Positions 34,817 through 45,263 of a DNA stretch of 64,000 nucleotides are shown piece after piece. The first letter of the stretch is position 1. Each line of letters begins with the position of its first letter. Made by a program: the position numbers and the translations under genes. Where the stretch lies: contig JAEZPG010000058.1 of assembly GCA_023413555.1 (NCBI GenBank), positions 1 to 64,000 of the forward strand, read 5' to 3'. Source of the stretch: Bacillota bacterium. GTDB taxonomy: Bacteria > Bacillota > Clostridia > Lachnospirales > Lachnospiraceae. Below the pieces are notes generated by a model that saw nothing but the letters and a program-made list of their open reading frames with translations, did not search any database and was not told the DNA's origin.

Positions 34817-35998
34817 TCATATTTGCTCATAAAGAGGTTTTCTGACTTTCTTTCTAGTGACCTCCACTAAATTTAATGGTGTCATATCTACCACCACAGT
34901 TCGAACTGGATCCTTCTTAAACAGATTCTTCAAATGAGTTAATAATGCATCTTTACTTGCCTTCGATTTTATATCAATAAAATCAATAATGATAATTCCT
35001 GATAAGTTACGCAAGCGGATTTGTTTGGCAATCTCTTCTGCTGCCTCTAAATTAATCCTCTCAAAGGTCTCTTCCGGATTACGTTTGCCAGCAATGGCCT
35101 TTCCTGAATTGACATCAATTACTACTAAGGCTTCCGTTGGCTGAATTACAAGATAGCCACCGCTTTTTAGCCAAACCCTTTCCTGGAGAGCTTTTTCCAG
35201 CTTGGTTTCGATGGAATATAGTGCTTTCAAACTAAGCATCTTATCTTGATAGAAAACTAATTTATCTAGATCTTTACTCTGGTAATTACTAAGATACTGC
35301 TTGATTTTTTCATAGATTTCAATATCATCTGTTACAATACGTTCTACAATGGAGTCATAACCATCCCTGATGTCACAGAGATACTCTGCTGGACTCTCAT
35401 AGACTAGGGAAAAACAAGTTTTATGAACTCCATAGTTTAAAAGATTGGTATATTCTTTCGAAAGTGTTTCTATTTCATTCTCTATCAGTTCCTTGTCTGC
35501 ATCAGCAGCATTGGTTCGAATCACAAGACCAAAGCTATCATTCTTATAAGGCTCTATGATGCCCATAAGCTGATTACGTTTCTCACTTTCTACTATCTTA
35601 TTGGAGATGCCAAGACTATTCTTTCCATGGGTTAGCACTACATACTTACCTACCAATGTTAGATAGGAGGTAACCACAGGAGCCTTTGTCTTAACTCCCT
35701 CTTTCTCCACTTGCACAAGGATTTCATCTCCAATTACAACCTTGTTATTATTCTTCTGATTCACAAAGATTGTCTTTGTGTTCTCTGTTAGGGAATAATA
35801 GCACATTTGTCCATCTGCAATCTCTACAAAGGCAGCATTAATATTCTTTACAATATTTTTCACCTTTCCGATGTAGATATTATTAAGAATTCCATCACTT
35901 TTTTCCCCGGAGATATTCACTTGAGCCAATTGGTCTCGTTCCATCAGACAGGATAATATTCTATTGTTATGTCGAAGAACGATTAATTGATTATTCAT
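34817..35998 (-). CDS. rng: RNase E/G-family endoribonuclease
   Basis: The 393-residue protein has an S1-type RNA-binding region (about 36-115, NIYIGKVKNIVKNINAAFVEIADGQMCYY) and the RNase G catalytic core with the metal-binding Asp residues in LVVIDVNSGKAI and IIIIDFIDIK. It ends at RKKVRKPLYEQI, just before the CPxCxGxG zinc link that joins subunits in E. coli RNase E/G. It processes rRNA and mRNA. It follows the radical-SAM pair, as in many Clostridia. Confidence 0.9.
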   Translation of the reverse strand: MNNQLIVLRHNNRILSCLMERDQLAQVNISGEKSDGILNNIYIGKVKNIVKNINAAFVEIADGQMCYYSLTENTKTIFVNQKNNNKVVIGDEILVQVEKEGVKTKAPVVTSYLTLVGKYVVLTHGKNSLGISNKIVESEKRNQLMGIIEPYKNDSFGLVIRTNAADADKELIENEIETLSKEYTNLLNYGVHKTCFSLVYESPAEYLCDIRDGYDSIVERIVTDDIEIYEKIKQYLSNYQSKDLDKLVFYQDKMLSLKALYSIETKLEKALQERVWLKSGGYLVIQPTEALVVIDVNSGKAIAGKRNPEETFERINLEAAEEIAKQIRLRNLSGIIIIDFIDIKSKASKDALLTHLKNLFKKDPVRTVVVDMTPLNLVEVTRKKVRKPLYEQI

Positions 35999-36022
35999 TA
36001 TAGAACATCCTTTTCATCATAT

Positions 36023-36802
36023 TTATAGCAGCTGATAGTGACTTAGAGGCACTAGATTTCGTTTGCCTGCTTCCTTCTCTTGCTTTATTACATCGTTGGC
36101 ATATACTTCCATACGATGTACCTGGTAAGCAAAGGGATTATATTCTAACTTCATATACTGACAGAAGGCTTCCATAACAAGCTCAGGCTTTAGATTGTCC
36201 ACACTACCTGAGCAAAGCCTTAAAAATACAACATTATCATTGTCATAGGAATCTGCTTGATCGACATTTAACTCATACATACAGTGCTTATTAAATTCCT
36301 CTTTCGTAAGACTGGCCTCGTAGATAAACGGTTTTATATCTAACTCTTTTTCACCCTTTTTCGTCTTTTTCAAAATCTTAATATTAGGCTTAGATATGAA
36401 TTTCATAAATTGTTCAGAGAAATTCTCAATTGCCTCATAACCATCCTTTAAGGATACCATATAGTCTGCTGCTGCCACAGCTGTCATAGATTTAATACTG
36501 TCATCTGCAAGCATGGAAAAACCAACTGCCTCAATTCCGTCTACCAAAGCAGGATTTAACATTTCAAGAAACTCCTCTTTTGTTATGGAAGAATTCAGTT
36601 CCATATCCATATATTCTGCTCCACTAGTAAGTCCAACCCCTAGTGGTGCTGCAAACGATGTGATCTGATGAGGACTATAACCTTGGGAATAAGCTACATC
36701 GATGCCTGCACGTCTAAATGCTTTCTGAAAAAATCTCATAAGGTCAAGGTGTCCGATAAATTTCACTGCACCATATTTGGTAAATTTAAGCCTTGCTTTC
36801 AA
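36023..36802 (-). CDS. radical-SAM-linked protein (DUF2344/TIGR03936), TTG start
   Basis: I place the start at a TTG (36800-36802): AGGAGG lies seven bases upstream, and the family begins KARLKFTKYGAVKFIGHLDLMRFFQKAFRRAGI. The frame overlaps the preceding gene by 17 bases. The 259-residue protein belongs to a family of unknown function always adjacent to the long radical-SAM protein; GYSPHQITSFAAPLGVGLTSGAEYMD is a conserved block. It probably assists its partner in an RNA-related modification; this is inference. Confidence 0.88.
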   Translation of the reverse strand: MKARLKFTKYGAVKFIGHLDLMRFFQKAFRRAGIDVAYSQGYSPHQITSFAAPLGVGLTSGAEYMDMELNSSITKEEFLEMLNPALVDGIEAVGFSMLADDSIKSMTAVAAADYMVSLKDGYEAIENFSEQFMKFISKPNIKILKKTKKGEKELDIKPFIYEASLTKEEFNKHCMYELNVDQADSYDNDNVVFLRLCSGSVDNLKPELVMEAFCQYMKLEYNPFAYQVHRMEVYANDVIKQEKEAGKRNLVPLSHYQLL

Positions 36803-38654
36803 AACAAACACCTCCTCCAAAACTTGTTGCACCACAGCCTGAGCATTTCTGTCTGCAATTTGGTGTAACAGTAGCCTCTTTGGCTTGTTCATATTCTCGA
36901 ATTAAGAATTTCTTTGTAACTCCCACATCAATAAAATCCCAAGGAAGAATTTCATCATATGTTCTTTCTCTAGAAGTATAGAATTCTATATCAACCTTAT
37001 GATTCTGTAAAGTTTTCATCCATGAATCATATTTAAAATACTCTGACCAGGAGTCAAAGATACAGCCATTATGATAAGCATCTACTAAGACATCATTTAG
37101 TCTTCTGTCACCTCTGGCAAAGATACCTTCTAACATAGTAAGCTCTGCCTCATGCCAGCTATAACGGATACTCTTATAGTTTAACTGTTCCTTCATTTTT
37201 CCAAATAGGAAGCGCTGACGCTCTAAGAATTCTTCTGGCTTACACATTCTGCTCCATTGAAATGGGGTAAATGGCTTTGGAACAAAGAAGGATGTGCTAG
37301 AAGTAATCTGGCAACGGCCATTTCTCTCACTCCTTGGAATCGCATCATAGTATTCTCTCGCAACTAGGTCAGTAAGAATTGCAATTCCTTCAATATCCTC
37401 CTCAGTCTCCGTAGGAATTCCTAGCATAAAATATAACTTCACCTTATTCCATCCACCTAAAAAGGCATCTCTGGCTCCTTTTAAAATCATTTCCTCTGTT
37501 AGACCTTTATTGATCACATTACGAAGTCTTTGAGTTCCTGCCTCTGGTGCAAATGTCAAGCTACTTTTCTTTACATCCTGTACCTTACTCATGACATCTA
37601 GCGCAAAAGAATCAATTCGTAAAGAAGGTAAGGATATATTAACTCCCTTGGAACCATATTCATCAATCAGATAGTATACCAATTCCTGGAGCTTGGAATA
37701 ATCACTAGAGCTTAAAGAACTTAAAGTAATCTCCTCATGACCAGTGGATGCTAACATCTGATCTGCCTTTTGTTTTAAAAACTCCAGACTTCTCTCTCTA
37801 ATAGGGCGATAGATCATGCCAGCTTGACAGAATCTACAGCCTCTTATACATCCTCTTTGAATCTCTAAAACCACTCGATCTTGTGTTACTTTAATATAAG
37901 GAACCAATGGTTTCTCCGGGTAAGTAGCATCACTTAATTCCATCTCCACTTGCTTCTTAATAGAAGACTTAGCATGCGGATTATTCGGGGTAAAACTTGC
38001 TATGGTACCATCTTCCCTATATGTTACGTCATAAAACATAGGTACATATAGACCTTCAATCTCTGCCGCTACTTCTAGAAAATTGAGACGGGAGGTTTTT
38101 TTCTCCTTATGTTCCTTATAAGCATCTAAAAGCTGGTCATATACTGTTTCACCTTCTCCAATATAAAAGATATCAAAGAAATCAGCAATTGGCTCAGGGT
38201 TGTAGCTACAAGGGCCTCCGCCAATTACAATGGGATCTGACTCCGTACGATTACAGGCCTTTAAAGGAATCTGAGATAAGTCCAAGATTTGCAGAATATT
38301 GGTATAGCACATCTCATATTGCAGAGTAATTCCCAGAAAATCAAACTCTTTGATAGGATCCTGACTTTCTAAGGCAAATAGAGGAATGTTTTGCTCCCTC
38401 ATGATTTTATCTAAATCTACCCAAGGAGAGTACACTCTCTCACAATAGGTATCTTCACGCTTATTAAACATATTATAAAGAATTTGAATACCAAGGTGAG
38501 ACATGCCGATTTCATAGACATCAGGAAAACACATACAAAAGCGTATATCCACCTGGTCTTTATCCTTGATTACCATATTTACTTCATTTCCAATATAACG
38601 AGCCGGCTTTTCTACCGATAACAATATTTCGTCGGAAAGTGCTAATTTTCTCAT
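36786..38654 (-). CDS. radical SAM protein with B12-binding-like domain (TIGR03960)
   Basis: The 622-residue protein has an N-terminal Rossmann-like, B12-binding-type region (about 30-170, FCMCFPDVYEIGMSHLGIQILY), a radical-SAM core with the Fe-S motif RGCIRGCRFCQAG (CxxxCxxC, about 270-283), and a Cys-rich tail (NCRQKCSGCGATSFGGGVCF) that may bind another cluster or metal. Its reaction is unknown. The strict pairing with the gene that overlaps its end, next to RNase E/G and L21, suggests a role in translation or RNA modification. Confidence 0.9.
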   Translation of the reverse strand: MRKLALSDEILLSVEKPARYIGNEVNMVIKDKDQVDIRFCMCFPDVYEIGMSHLGIQILYNMFNKREDTYCERVYSPWVDLDKIMREQNIPLFALESQDPIKEFDFLGITLQYEMCYTNILQILDLSQIPLKACNRTESDPIVIGGGPCSYNPEPIADFFDIFYIGEGETVYDQLLDAYKEHKEKKTSRLNFLEVAAEIEGLYVPMFYDVTYREDGTIASFTPNNPHAKSSIKKQVEMELSDATYPEKPLVPYIKVTQDRVVLEIQRGCIRGCRFCQAGMIYRPIRERSLEFLKQKADQMLASTGHEEITLSSLSSSDYSKLQELVYYLIDEYGSKGVNISLPSLRIDSFALDVMSKVQDVKKSSLTFAPEAGTQRLRNVINKGLTEEMILKGARDAFLGGWNKVKLYFMLGIPTETEEDIEGIAILTDLVAREYYDAIPRSERNGRCQITSSTSFFVPKPFTPFQWSRMCKPEEFLERQRFLFGKMKEQLNYKSIRYSWHEAELTMLEGIFARGDRRLNDVLVDAYHNGCIFDSWSEYFKYDSWMKTLQNHKVDIEFYTSRERTYDEILPWDFIDVGVTKKFLIREYEQAKEATVTPNCRQKCSGCGATSFGGGVCFESKA

Positions 38655-38713
38655 AGGAACCTCTTTCTTTTACTTGTCGATTAACCTAACTTTTGTATTT
38701 TAGCACAAAAAAG

Positions 38714-38742
38714 CCAGTAGTACAAGGCGGTTGTACTACTGG
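38714..38742 (-). terminator. terminator overlapping the stop codon of the membrane protein gene
   Basis: CCAGTAGTACAA and TTGTACTACTGG pair perfectly and are followed by six U's on the minus strand. The TAG stop codon is itself within the stem. Confidence 0.9.
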
Positions 38743-39548
38743 TCCTCCAACTTATCTATCCCAAACACAGGAAGTACTGTATTCTCGGCAAAATCAGAAA
38801 CGATTCTTTCTATTTTCTGAATGGTAGTATTGTTGGCCACTACATTTTTAACATCCCTAATTCTAGTTGAACCCACATGTACATTCAGCAAATCCAAAGA
38901 AACCAAGCCAATAAATAAGCACATTGCGACAATGGAACGTATCCATAAACGTCGAAAGAAATTGCTTTTATTAGATTCTTTTACCTGTTCCATTGTAAGA
39001 CCTTCCTCTAATTTCTCCTTCATCACAAGAGGTAGCTCTAATTTACTTTCCATCGTTGTTTCTTTCGTTAATGGAGCTTCTGGTAATCCTTTTACCTCCT
39101 CTACCACCTCTTCTTCGAATTCTATCTTCTGAGTATTGATTTCCACAGGTCTTTTAGGTATATAGGAAAGTAACTCCTTCTCGCATTGCTCCCTTACATA
39201 CTGTATGTATTCCACTCTGGTCATCGTTTTATGATTCGATGCCCATTCTCCAGGTTTTGGTCGAATCTTAAGGTCTGATTCGGTAAGATTTACTCGATAA
39301 GGATCATGTAATACCTCAGGTATTCCTTTTAAAATCGCATCTGATGTGTTTTTAATAAATTGCTCATTGACAGGCTGCTCTACTGCTGCCATGCCTGCAG
39401 CCTCTGGTACCTTTGTGGCTATCACATCTTTTCTTCTCAGATCAGAAGAGCTATGATTAATGTAGCTACCTGGAAGTAGTTCTTTTGGTATATCTGGTGG
39501 AGCTTTACTGATTAGTGGCCCCATTTGCTTCGAATCATAAGATAGCAT
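38736..39548 (-). CDS. uncharacterised protein with one transmembrane segment
   Basis: The ATG at 39548 is seven bases past AGGAGG. The 270-residue protein has a long hydrophilic N-terminal part (about 1-200) with Pro-rich and acidic stretches, a basic stop-transfer (RRLWIR), a single membrane helix (about 207-225, IVAMCLFIGLVSLDLLNV) and a short extracellular tail. I do not recognise a domain. It stands alone with its own terminator between the radical-SAM gene and tyrS. The topology would suit a membrane-tethered cytoplasmic scaffold. Confidence 0.7.
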   Translation of the reverse strand: MLSYDSKQMGPLISKAPPDIPKELLPGSYINHSSSDLRRKDVIATKVPEAAGMAAVEQPVNEQFIKNTSDAILKGIPEVLHDPYRVNLTESDLKIRPKPGEWASNHKTMTRVEYIQYVREQCEKELLSYIPKRPVEINTQKIEFEEEVVEEVKGLPEAPLTKETTMESKLELPLVMKEKLEEGLTMEQVKESNKSNFFRRLWIRSIVAMCLFIGLVSLDLLNVHVGSTRIRDVKNVVANNTTIQKIERIVSDFAENTVLPVFGIDKLEDQ

Positions 39549-39750
39549 CTTCACTCCTCCTATATAATCTATCTTACTATATTAAGAATCCTTCTTAAAC
39601 GGTTTGTCTTCCTACTTCATATATATCCTGCTTGGCCTAAAAATATGCTTGCAGAATTTGGTTAATGCTTGAATTTTAAAAGTCCTTATGGTACGATTAC
39701 TTAGAACTGTAGCCATCCATAAGCTACAAATACTTTTAGGAGGTTTTGTA

Positions 39751-40986
39751 ATGTCTACAAATGTATATGATGTGTTGCTTGAACGTGGCTTTATCGAGCA
39801 AACAACTCATGAAGCTGAAATCAAAGAGTTACTAGGTAAGGAAAAAGTTACTTTTTATATAGGCTTTGACGCAACTGCAGACAGTCTCACTGCTGGCCAT
39901 TTTCTTACCATTATGGCTATGATGCATATGCAAAAAGCAGGTCATCGACCAATTGCCCTTTTAGGCGGTGGAACAACAATGATTGGTGATCCTTCTGGAA
40001 AATCCGATATGAGAACCATGATGACGAAAGAAAAGATTCAGCACAACGCAGACTGTTTCTATAAACAATTAAGCAGATTCATAGATTTTGACAATGACAA
40101 TGCCATTATCGCTAATAATGCAGATTGGCTACTTGATCTTAATTATGTGGAGTTCTTAAGAGAAGTGGGTGTTCATTTCTCTGTAAATAAGATGCTAGCA
40201 GCAGAATGTTATAAACAACGTATGGAGAAAGGTTTAACCTTCTTCGAATTCAACTATATGATAATGCAGTCCTATGACTTCTGGAAATTAAATCAGTTAT
40301 ATGGTTGTTCCCTTGAATTAGGTGGAAATGACCAGTGGTCCAACATCCTTGGTGGTGTAGACTTAATTCGCCGTAAGGAAGGCAAATCAGCTTACGGTTT
40401 AACCTTTAAGCTCTTAACTACCTCTGAAGGCATAAAGATGGGAAAAACTATGAAAGGTGCTGTATGGCTTGATCCAGCCAAGACCTCTCCTTATGAATTC
40501 TTCCAGTACTGGCGTAACATCGAGGACGTTAAGGTGGAAGAATGTCTTGCTCTTCTTACCTTCCTTCCAATGGATGAGGTTCGCAGATTAGGTGCTTTAA
40601 AAGACAGCGAAATTAATTATGCTAAAGAAGTATTGGCATTTGAGATTACTAAGATAGTCCATGGCGAAGAAGAAGCTAAAAAAGCATTAGAAGCTTCCAA
40701 AGCTCTATTTGGTGGAAATCTTAAGACTGAAAACATGCCGACTACTACTTATTCTTCCAGTCAATTTGAAGCAGGAATTGATTTAATTACTCTTTTAGTA
40801 GATGGTAAACTTGCAACTACCAGATCTGATGCAAGAAGAAACATCCAACAAGGAGGAGTTACTGTGAATGATGAAAAAGTAACTGCCTTTGACCGTGTAT
40901 TTACCCCTTCTGATTTTAATGCAGATGGTTCTTTGTTGATTAAAAAAGGTAAAAAATCCTATCATCTATACAAAGTTCAGGATTAA
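39751..40986 (+). CDS. tyrS: tyrosyl-tRNA synthetase
   Basis: The start at 39751 follows TTAGGAGG; earlier in-frame codons lie in the leader. The 411-residue class I enzyme has the HIGH-equivalent [12 protein letters not shown] (about 46-57), tyrosine-binding [10 protein letters not shown] and [11 protein letters not shown], the KMSKS-equivalent [10 protein letters not shown] and a C-terminal S4 RNA-binding domain (about 345-411). It charges tRNA-Tyr. No T-box AGGGTGG motif is visible in the leader, though a CTTATGG/CCATAAG pairing is present at about 39690-39720. Confidence 0.97.
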   Translation: MSTNVYDVLLERGFIEQTTHEAEIKELLGKEKVTFYIGFDATADSLTAGHFLTIMAMMHMQKAGHRPIALLGGGTTMIGDPSGKSDMRTMMTKEKIQHNADCFYKQLSRFIDFDNDNAIIANNADWLLDLNYVEFLREVGVHFSVNKMLAAECYKQRMEKGLTFFEFNYMIMQSYDFWKLNQLYGCSLELGGNDQWSNILGGVDLIRRKEGKSAYGLTFKLLTTSEGIKMGKTMKGAVWLDPAKTSPYEFFQYWRNIEDVKVEECLALLTFLPMDEVRRLGALKDSEINYAKEVLAFEITKIVHGEEEAKKALEASKALFGGNLKTENMPTTTYSSSQFEAGIDLITLLVDGKLATTRSDARRNIQQGGVTVNDEKVTAFDRVFTPSDFNADGSLLIKKGKKSYHLYKVQD

Positions 40987-41036
40987 ATCGATAGTATTCG
41001 TAGAATTCTGTAGTTTATAATAATATATCTATGTTT

Positions 41037-41074
41037 GGATAGGTACCATATTGGTACTTAATTGGTACTTATCC
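41037..41074. repeat. 12-bp hairpin containing three GGTAC repeats
   Basis: GGATAGGTACCA pairs with TGGTACTTATCC (one G-U), with a third GGTAC in the loop. It lies 22 bases before the next start codon and may end the tyrS message or structure the following leader. Confidence 0.5.
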
Positions 41075-41096
41075 TTATAAATAAGGAGGCAATATT

Positions 41097-41969
41097 ATGT
41101 CCTGGTGTCCAAAATGTAAAACTGAGTATAAAGAAGGAATTACAGTCTGTGCTGACTGTGACTCCACTTTGGTAGAAGAGTTAAAGCAGCAATGTGATCA
41201 ATGCGTCGCTATGTTTAACAAAGAAGACGAGGCAAACAAATTTCTTGAATTCTTAACCTATTCTAATATTATGGATACATCTATTGTTTATGATGAAACT
41301 CAAGAAGGATACGGCGTCTATGTTACAGAAGACACATTAGATGAAGCAAAGAAGTTATATCATGCTTTTGATTCATCGGAAGTAAAAAAGAAAATAGAAG
41401 AAGACAATCCTCTAAAGGAAGCTTTGGAAGAAGCCTTTGAAAAGACTGAATCAGACGATGGGGAAGATATGGATCAAGATGTTGAGATTCCACTAGCAAA
41501 AGTTATGCCGAAATCCTCTGTTACATATGTTAAAAAAGAGGAACGCTATAATGACTTTAGATCTAGCTTCTATATCTTCCTAGTATTTGGTATCGCAGGA
41601 ATTATATTTACCGGCCTTAATATCGCAGGAGTAGTAAGTCTATTTAGCAGCGTACTGCAGTATATGATTCTTGGTGGAGTTTCCATAGCGTTTATTGTAA
41701 TTGCTATTTTTTCATATAGTAAATCAAAAACCTTGTTTGATGAAATAGATGACGAGAAAGAAATCACTGCTTCTATTAAAGAATGGCTTTCGGAAAATAT
41801 AACCGCTGAAACCTTAGCTCAATTTGATAATGAGATAGATGCCAAAGAAGTTATTTTCCTTAAGAAAATTGACTACATCAAAAATAGGCTATACGAGCAT
41901 TATACTTTTGATAATGACTCTTATGTAGATGAGTTAATTGAAGAATTCTACAACGAAAATTTTGAATAA
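41097..41969 (+). CDS. zinc-ribbon membrane protein, unknown function
   Basis: ATAAGGAGG precedes the ATG. The 290-residue protein starts with a zinc ribbon (CPKCKTEYKEGITVCADC, residues 4-21), followed by a DUF2007-like small domain (about 33-90, FNKEDEANKFLEFLTYSNI...YGVYVTEDTLDEAKKL), an acidic linker, two membrane helices (about 159-180 and 186-207) and an acidic cytoplasmic tail. Function unknown. It is downstream of tyrS and ends at a strong bidirectional terminator. Confidence 0.7.
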   Translation: MSWCPKCKTEYKEGITVCADCDSTLVEELKQQCDQCVAMFNKEDEANKFLEFLTYSNIMDTSIVYDETQEGYGVYVTEDTLDEAKKLYHAFDSSEVKKKIEEDNPLKEALEEAFEKTESDDGEDMDQDVEIPLAKVMPKSSVTYVKKEERYNDFRSSFYIFLVFGIAGIIFTGLNIAGVVSLFSSVLQYMILGGVSIAFIVIAIFSYSKSKTLFDEIDDEKEITASIKEWLSENITAETLAQFDNEIDAKEVIFLKKIDYIKNRLYEHYTFDNDSYVDELIEEFYNENFE

Positions 41970-41983
41970 TTACGACTTTATCA

Positions 41984-42021
41984 AAGGCGGAGAGTTTTGA
42001 TTACAAAACTCTCCGCCTTTT
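41984..42021. terminator. bidirectional terminator
   Basis: AAAGGCGGAGAGTTTT and AAAACTCTCCGCCTTT form a perfect long stem between two convergent genes, with a T-run. Confidence 0.95.
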
Positions 42022-42024
42022 TTC

Positions 42025-45000
42025 TTATTCCGAAAACAATTCTTGAATCTCTTCTTTGGTCAACTTATTAATAAATACTTCCTTAGACTGTATCACAGCC
42101 TCAGAAAGCGCCTTCTTCTTTTGCTGCAATTTATAGATTTTCTCCTCTATGGTTCCCTTAGTAAGCAGCTTTATTACATGCACACTGTTCATCTGGCCAA
42201 TACGATATGCACGATCAGTAGCCTGCTCTTCCACCGCAGGATTCCACCAAGGATCAAAGTGAATTACTGTATCAGCGCCTGTAAGGTTAAGTCCAGTCCC
42301 TCCAGCCTTTAAGGAGATCAAAAAGATATCTGTCTCCCCAACGTTAAATCTTCTTACATAATCAGCTCGATCTTCCATTGAGGTGGAACCCTCCAGATAA
42401 AAATATGAGATATCCTGCTCCTTAAGCTCATTGGCGATAATCTCAAGCATAGAAGTAAACTGGGAGAAAATAAGGATCCTATGTCCATTTAAGATAAAGT
42501 CCGGTAACAAGTCCATTAAAAGCTCCAGCTTTCCACTACCGCCCTCATACCTTTCCACAAAAGTAGATGGATGACAGCAGATCTGACGAAGTCTAGTTAG
42601 GGCAGCCAATATCTTCATCTGACTCCTACCAATTCCATTCTCATTGATTTCTCTAGTTATGTCTTTTCTTATACTTTCCATATAGCTAAGATAGATACTT
42701 CTTTGCTCTGTCGTCATTTCCGTCAGATATTTGCTTTCAATCTTCTCCGGAAGTTCTTTAAGAACGTCCTTCTTCATTCTCCGTAAGATAAATGGTTGTA
42801 TATGACGGCTTAAATCTTCTAATGTCTTTTTATTTTCATCCCTGATTATTGGCTTCTCATAGCGTTCCACAAACTTGGAATGACTGAAAAGATAATATGG
42901 CATAACAAAATCAAAGATAGACCATAGTTCAGACAAAGAGTTCTCAATTGGAGTTCCTGTCAGTGCAAAGCGATGTTTTGCAGGCACTTGTTTTACCACC
43001 TTAGCACTAATGGAGTTGGCATTTTTGATAAACTGCGCTTCATCAATAAACATGGTATGAATGTTCAGCTTCTCATAGTGTTCAATATCTCTACGAATCA
43101 GTGGATAGGAAGTAATAATAACATCATTATCCACATAACTCTCAATCAATTCCTTACGCTGTTCAGGAGCACCACTTACCACAACTGTATTGATATGCGG
43201 AGCAAAGTTATGGAATTCATCTTGCCAGTTATACACCAAAGAGGTAGGACAAACAATTAAAAATGTTGCTTTATTATCCTCCTTAGGTACAACCTCCTCA
43301 AGACAACTAGCTACATATACAATGGTCTGCAGTGTCTTTCCGAGACCCATATCATCGGCAAGGATTCCGCCTAAACCATTATCAGCCAGTGTTTTTATCC
43401 ATTTATAGCCCGTTACCTGATAAGGCCTAAGTTCTATCTTTATCCCCTTTGGAAGGACATAATTAGTAGTACTAGGATTGACAATTCCATTAACTAACTG
43501 AATAAAGTCTTCATTACGATGGGTTAAGAAATCATCGTTATCTTCCAGTAGTTTATTGACATAAACAGCAGAGTTCTTAGAGAGTATAATAGAATTATCT
43601 TCAATGTTCTTCTCTTCTACATCTAACTTGTCAAACATATTCGCTAAAGAGGCAAAACCAGAATCCCCTAAGGAGATAAATGCACCATTTTTTAAACGGT
43701 GATATTTTTTCTTTAGTTGTAACGAGGTGAATAATTCATGAAGTTCCTCTTTAGGAATCTGATCATAATCAAACTCCATCTCTAGCATATTAATATCATT
43801 ATTTACTTTTAGCCTCGTAGTTAACTTTCCAGGCGAACGTAGTGTAAAATTCTTAAAGTCATCCGAATAATAAAGCTGACACAAACCACTTAATGCATTT
43901 ACCCCAACCGTTAAAAACTCAAAAATATACCGTTCATCTCGAAGAGCATAATAATTCCTAGATGGAATAAAGTGCATATCCTCTAACGACGCAATTATCT
44001 CATTTTCCCTCTCCGGTTGACGTACGATGATTAACCCATCCTTCGCTACATAGTCCAGTGGATTAATCTCATATTCCCCATATTGAAACTTAACAGTAGC
44101 ACGAACATTGAACTTGTGTTTATCTAAATAAATACTTGGCTTAAGATCCTCCACTATAAACTTGTCCTGCAATTCGTCCGGTATATCTAATCGCATGGTT
44201 TCATAAATCTTTGGAAGTACTACCGACAAGAATTTATCTCTAGCTTCGTCATGAAAAACCACAGGTCGATTATCTCGACCAAATATATTATAAAATGGAA
44301 GATAGTTCTGAATAAACTTTCTGTTTGGACGGTAAAGTACATTATTCACCAACATCAATTCCCCTTTATCCGTCAGTGGGATAATACTACTTTTCTCCTT
44401 ATCCTCCAGTTTAATGGATCCATTTTCCATTTCTAGTCCCAATTTAATCACCGGATTACCTTTTGCAAAATGAACTTTCTCCGGTTCATTACTATAAACT
44501 TGAATCTGAAATGGTTGATCCTTCATACACTCTAAAAGCTTGATAAACATGTGCTTGCTTAGAGCAACCATATTCTTTTGGAAAATTAGGTTTGACATAT
44601 TACTAGCAAGTACTTCTTGAATCTCGTATATTTCAAGGAAAAATTCCAAAATGTTCTGAGATTCCTTTGTAAAGGTACTTTCTCCATGTATAAACTTAAA
44701 TTCCTTTCCTAAAACAATGGTCTCTTTATGCATATATTCATAAAGAAATTTACGGATATTCTGAATCTTATACTGCCTGGTTGTACCAGCTGACAACAAT
44801 ATATATACTCTGGAATCGGCACTACGAAGCAAGGAAGGAATTCTTACAGTTACTTCTATGTCATAAACTTCTCCATAGGTTGTGATATAATCTTGCTTTT
44901 CAAAATATTGCAAGATACGATATGCAGACACATCTTCAGAATTATCCGGTTTTTTTGCATTTTTTTGTTCAAAATAGTCTGATATAAACAATAGTAAAGC

Positions 45001-45255
45001 TACAACATGCTTACAGGCCCCTTCATGCTTAGCATGGGCAGCACAGTTACATTGATGACTTATTACACTGTTGTCTTGTAAGGAAACACTGACATTGTAA
45101 TCATTACTTCCCTTCACAGTTGCAAAATACTGTTGATTCGCTTTATTCCATTTTACATTGTTTACTGCCTGTCTAGAATAATAACGTGTACCACGAAGGT
45201 AAGTAGTTTCATTTGCAGCTAACTTCTTTATCTCTTCTCTCATTAATCCATCCAT
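42025..45255 (-). CDS. SWIM-domain SNF2-family helicase
   Basis: The ATG at 45255 follows AAAGGATG; an earlier frame start lies in the promoter. The 1076-residue protein has a SWIM zinc finger near the N-terminus (CNCAAHAKHEGACKH, CxC...CxH), a long middle region, and a SNF2 ATPase: ILADDMGLGKTLQTI (Walker A), FIDEAQFIKN (DEAQ box), LTGTPIENSLSELW, and the C-terminal SLKAGGTGLNLTGADTVIHFDPWW and ATDRAYRIGQ. Such bacterial Swi2/Snf2 proteins remodel protein-DNA or polymerase complexes. Its promoter and ribosome site lie in a long inverted repeat. Confidence 0.92.
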   Translation of the reverse strand: MDGLMREEIKKLAANETTYLRGTRYYSRQAVNNVKWNKANQQYFATVKGSNDYNVSVSLQDNSVISHQCNCAAHAKHEGACKHVVALLLFISDYFEQKNAKKPDNSEDVSAYRILQYFEKQDYITTYGEVYDIEVTVRIPSLLRSADSRVYILLSAGTTRQYKIQNIRKFLYEYMHKETIVLGKEFKFIHGESTFTKESQNILEFFLEIYEIQEVLASNMSNLIFQKNMVALSKHMFIKLLECMKDQPFQIQVYSNEPEKVHFAKGNPVIKLGLEMENGSIKLEDKEKSSIIPLTDKGELMLVNNVLYRPNRKFIQNYLPFYNIFGRDNRPVVFHDEARDKFLSVVLPKIYETMRLDIPDELQDKFIVEDLKPSIYLDKHKFNVRATVKFQYGEYEINPLDYVAKDGLIIVRQPERENEIIASLEDMHFIPSRNYYALRDERYIFEFLTVGVNALSGLCQLYYSDDFKNFTLRSPGKLTTRLKVNNDINMLEMEFDYDQIPKEELHELFTSLQLKKKYHRLKNGAFISLGDSGFASLANMFDKLDVEEKNIEDNSIILSKNSAVYVNKLLEDNDDFLTHRNEDFIQLVNGIVNPSTTNYVLPKGIKIELRPYQVTGYKWIKTLADNGLGGILADDMGLGKTLQTIVYVASCLEEVVPKEDNKATFLIVCPTSLVYNWQDEFHNFAPHINTVVVSGAPEQRKELIESYVDNDVIITSYPLIRRDIEHYEKLNIHTMFIDEAQFIKNANSISAKVVKQVPAKHRFALTGTPIENSLSELWSIFDFVMPYYLFSHSKFVERYEKPIIRDENKKTLEDLSRHIQPFILRRMKKDVLKELPEKIESKYLTEMTTEQRSIYLSYMESIRKDITREINENGIGRSQMKILAALTRLRQICCHPSTFVERYEGGSGKLELLMDLLPDFILNGHRILIFSQFTSMLEIIANELKEQDISYFYLEGSTSMEDRADYVRRFNVGETDIFLISLKAGGTGLNLTGADTVIHFDPWWNPAVEEQATDRAYRIGQMNSVHVIKLLTKGTIEEKIYKLQQKKKALSEAVIQSKEVFINKLTKEEIQELFSE

Positions 45256-45263
45256 ATAAAAAC

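Noticed and set aside
39560..39750. T-box riboswitch ahead of tyrS
   Set aside because: The AGGGTGG-type T-box sequence and the specifier hairpin are not visible; only a small pairing is seen.
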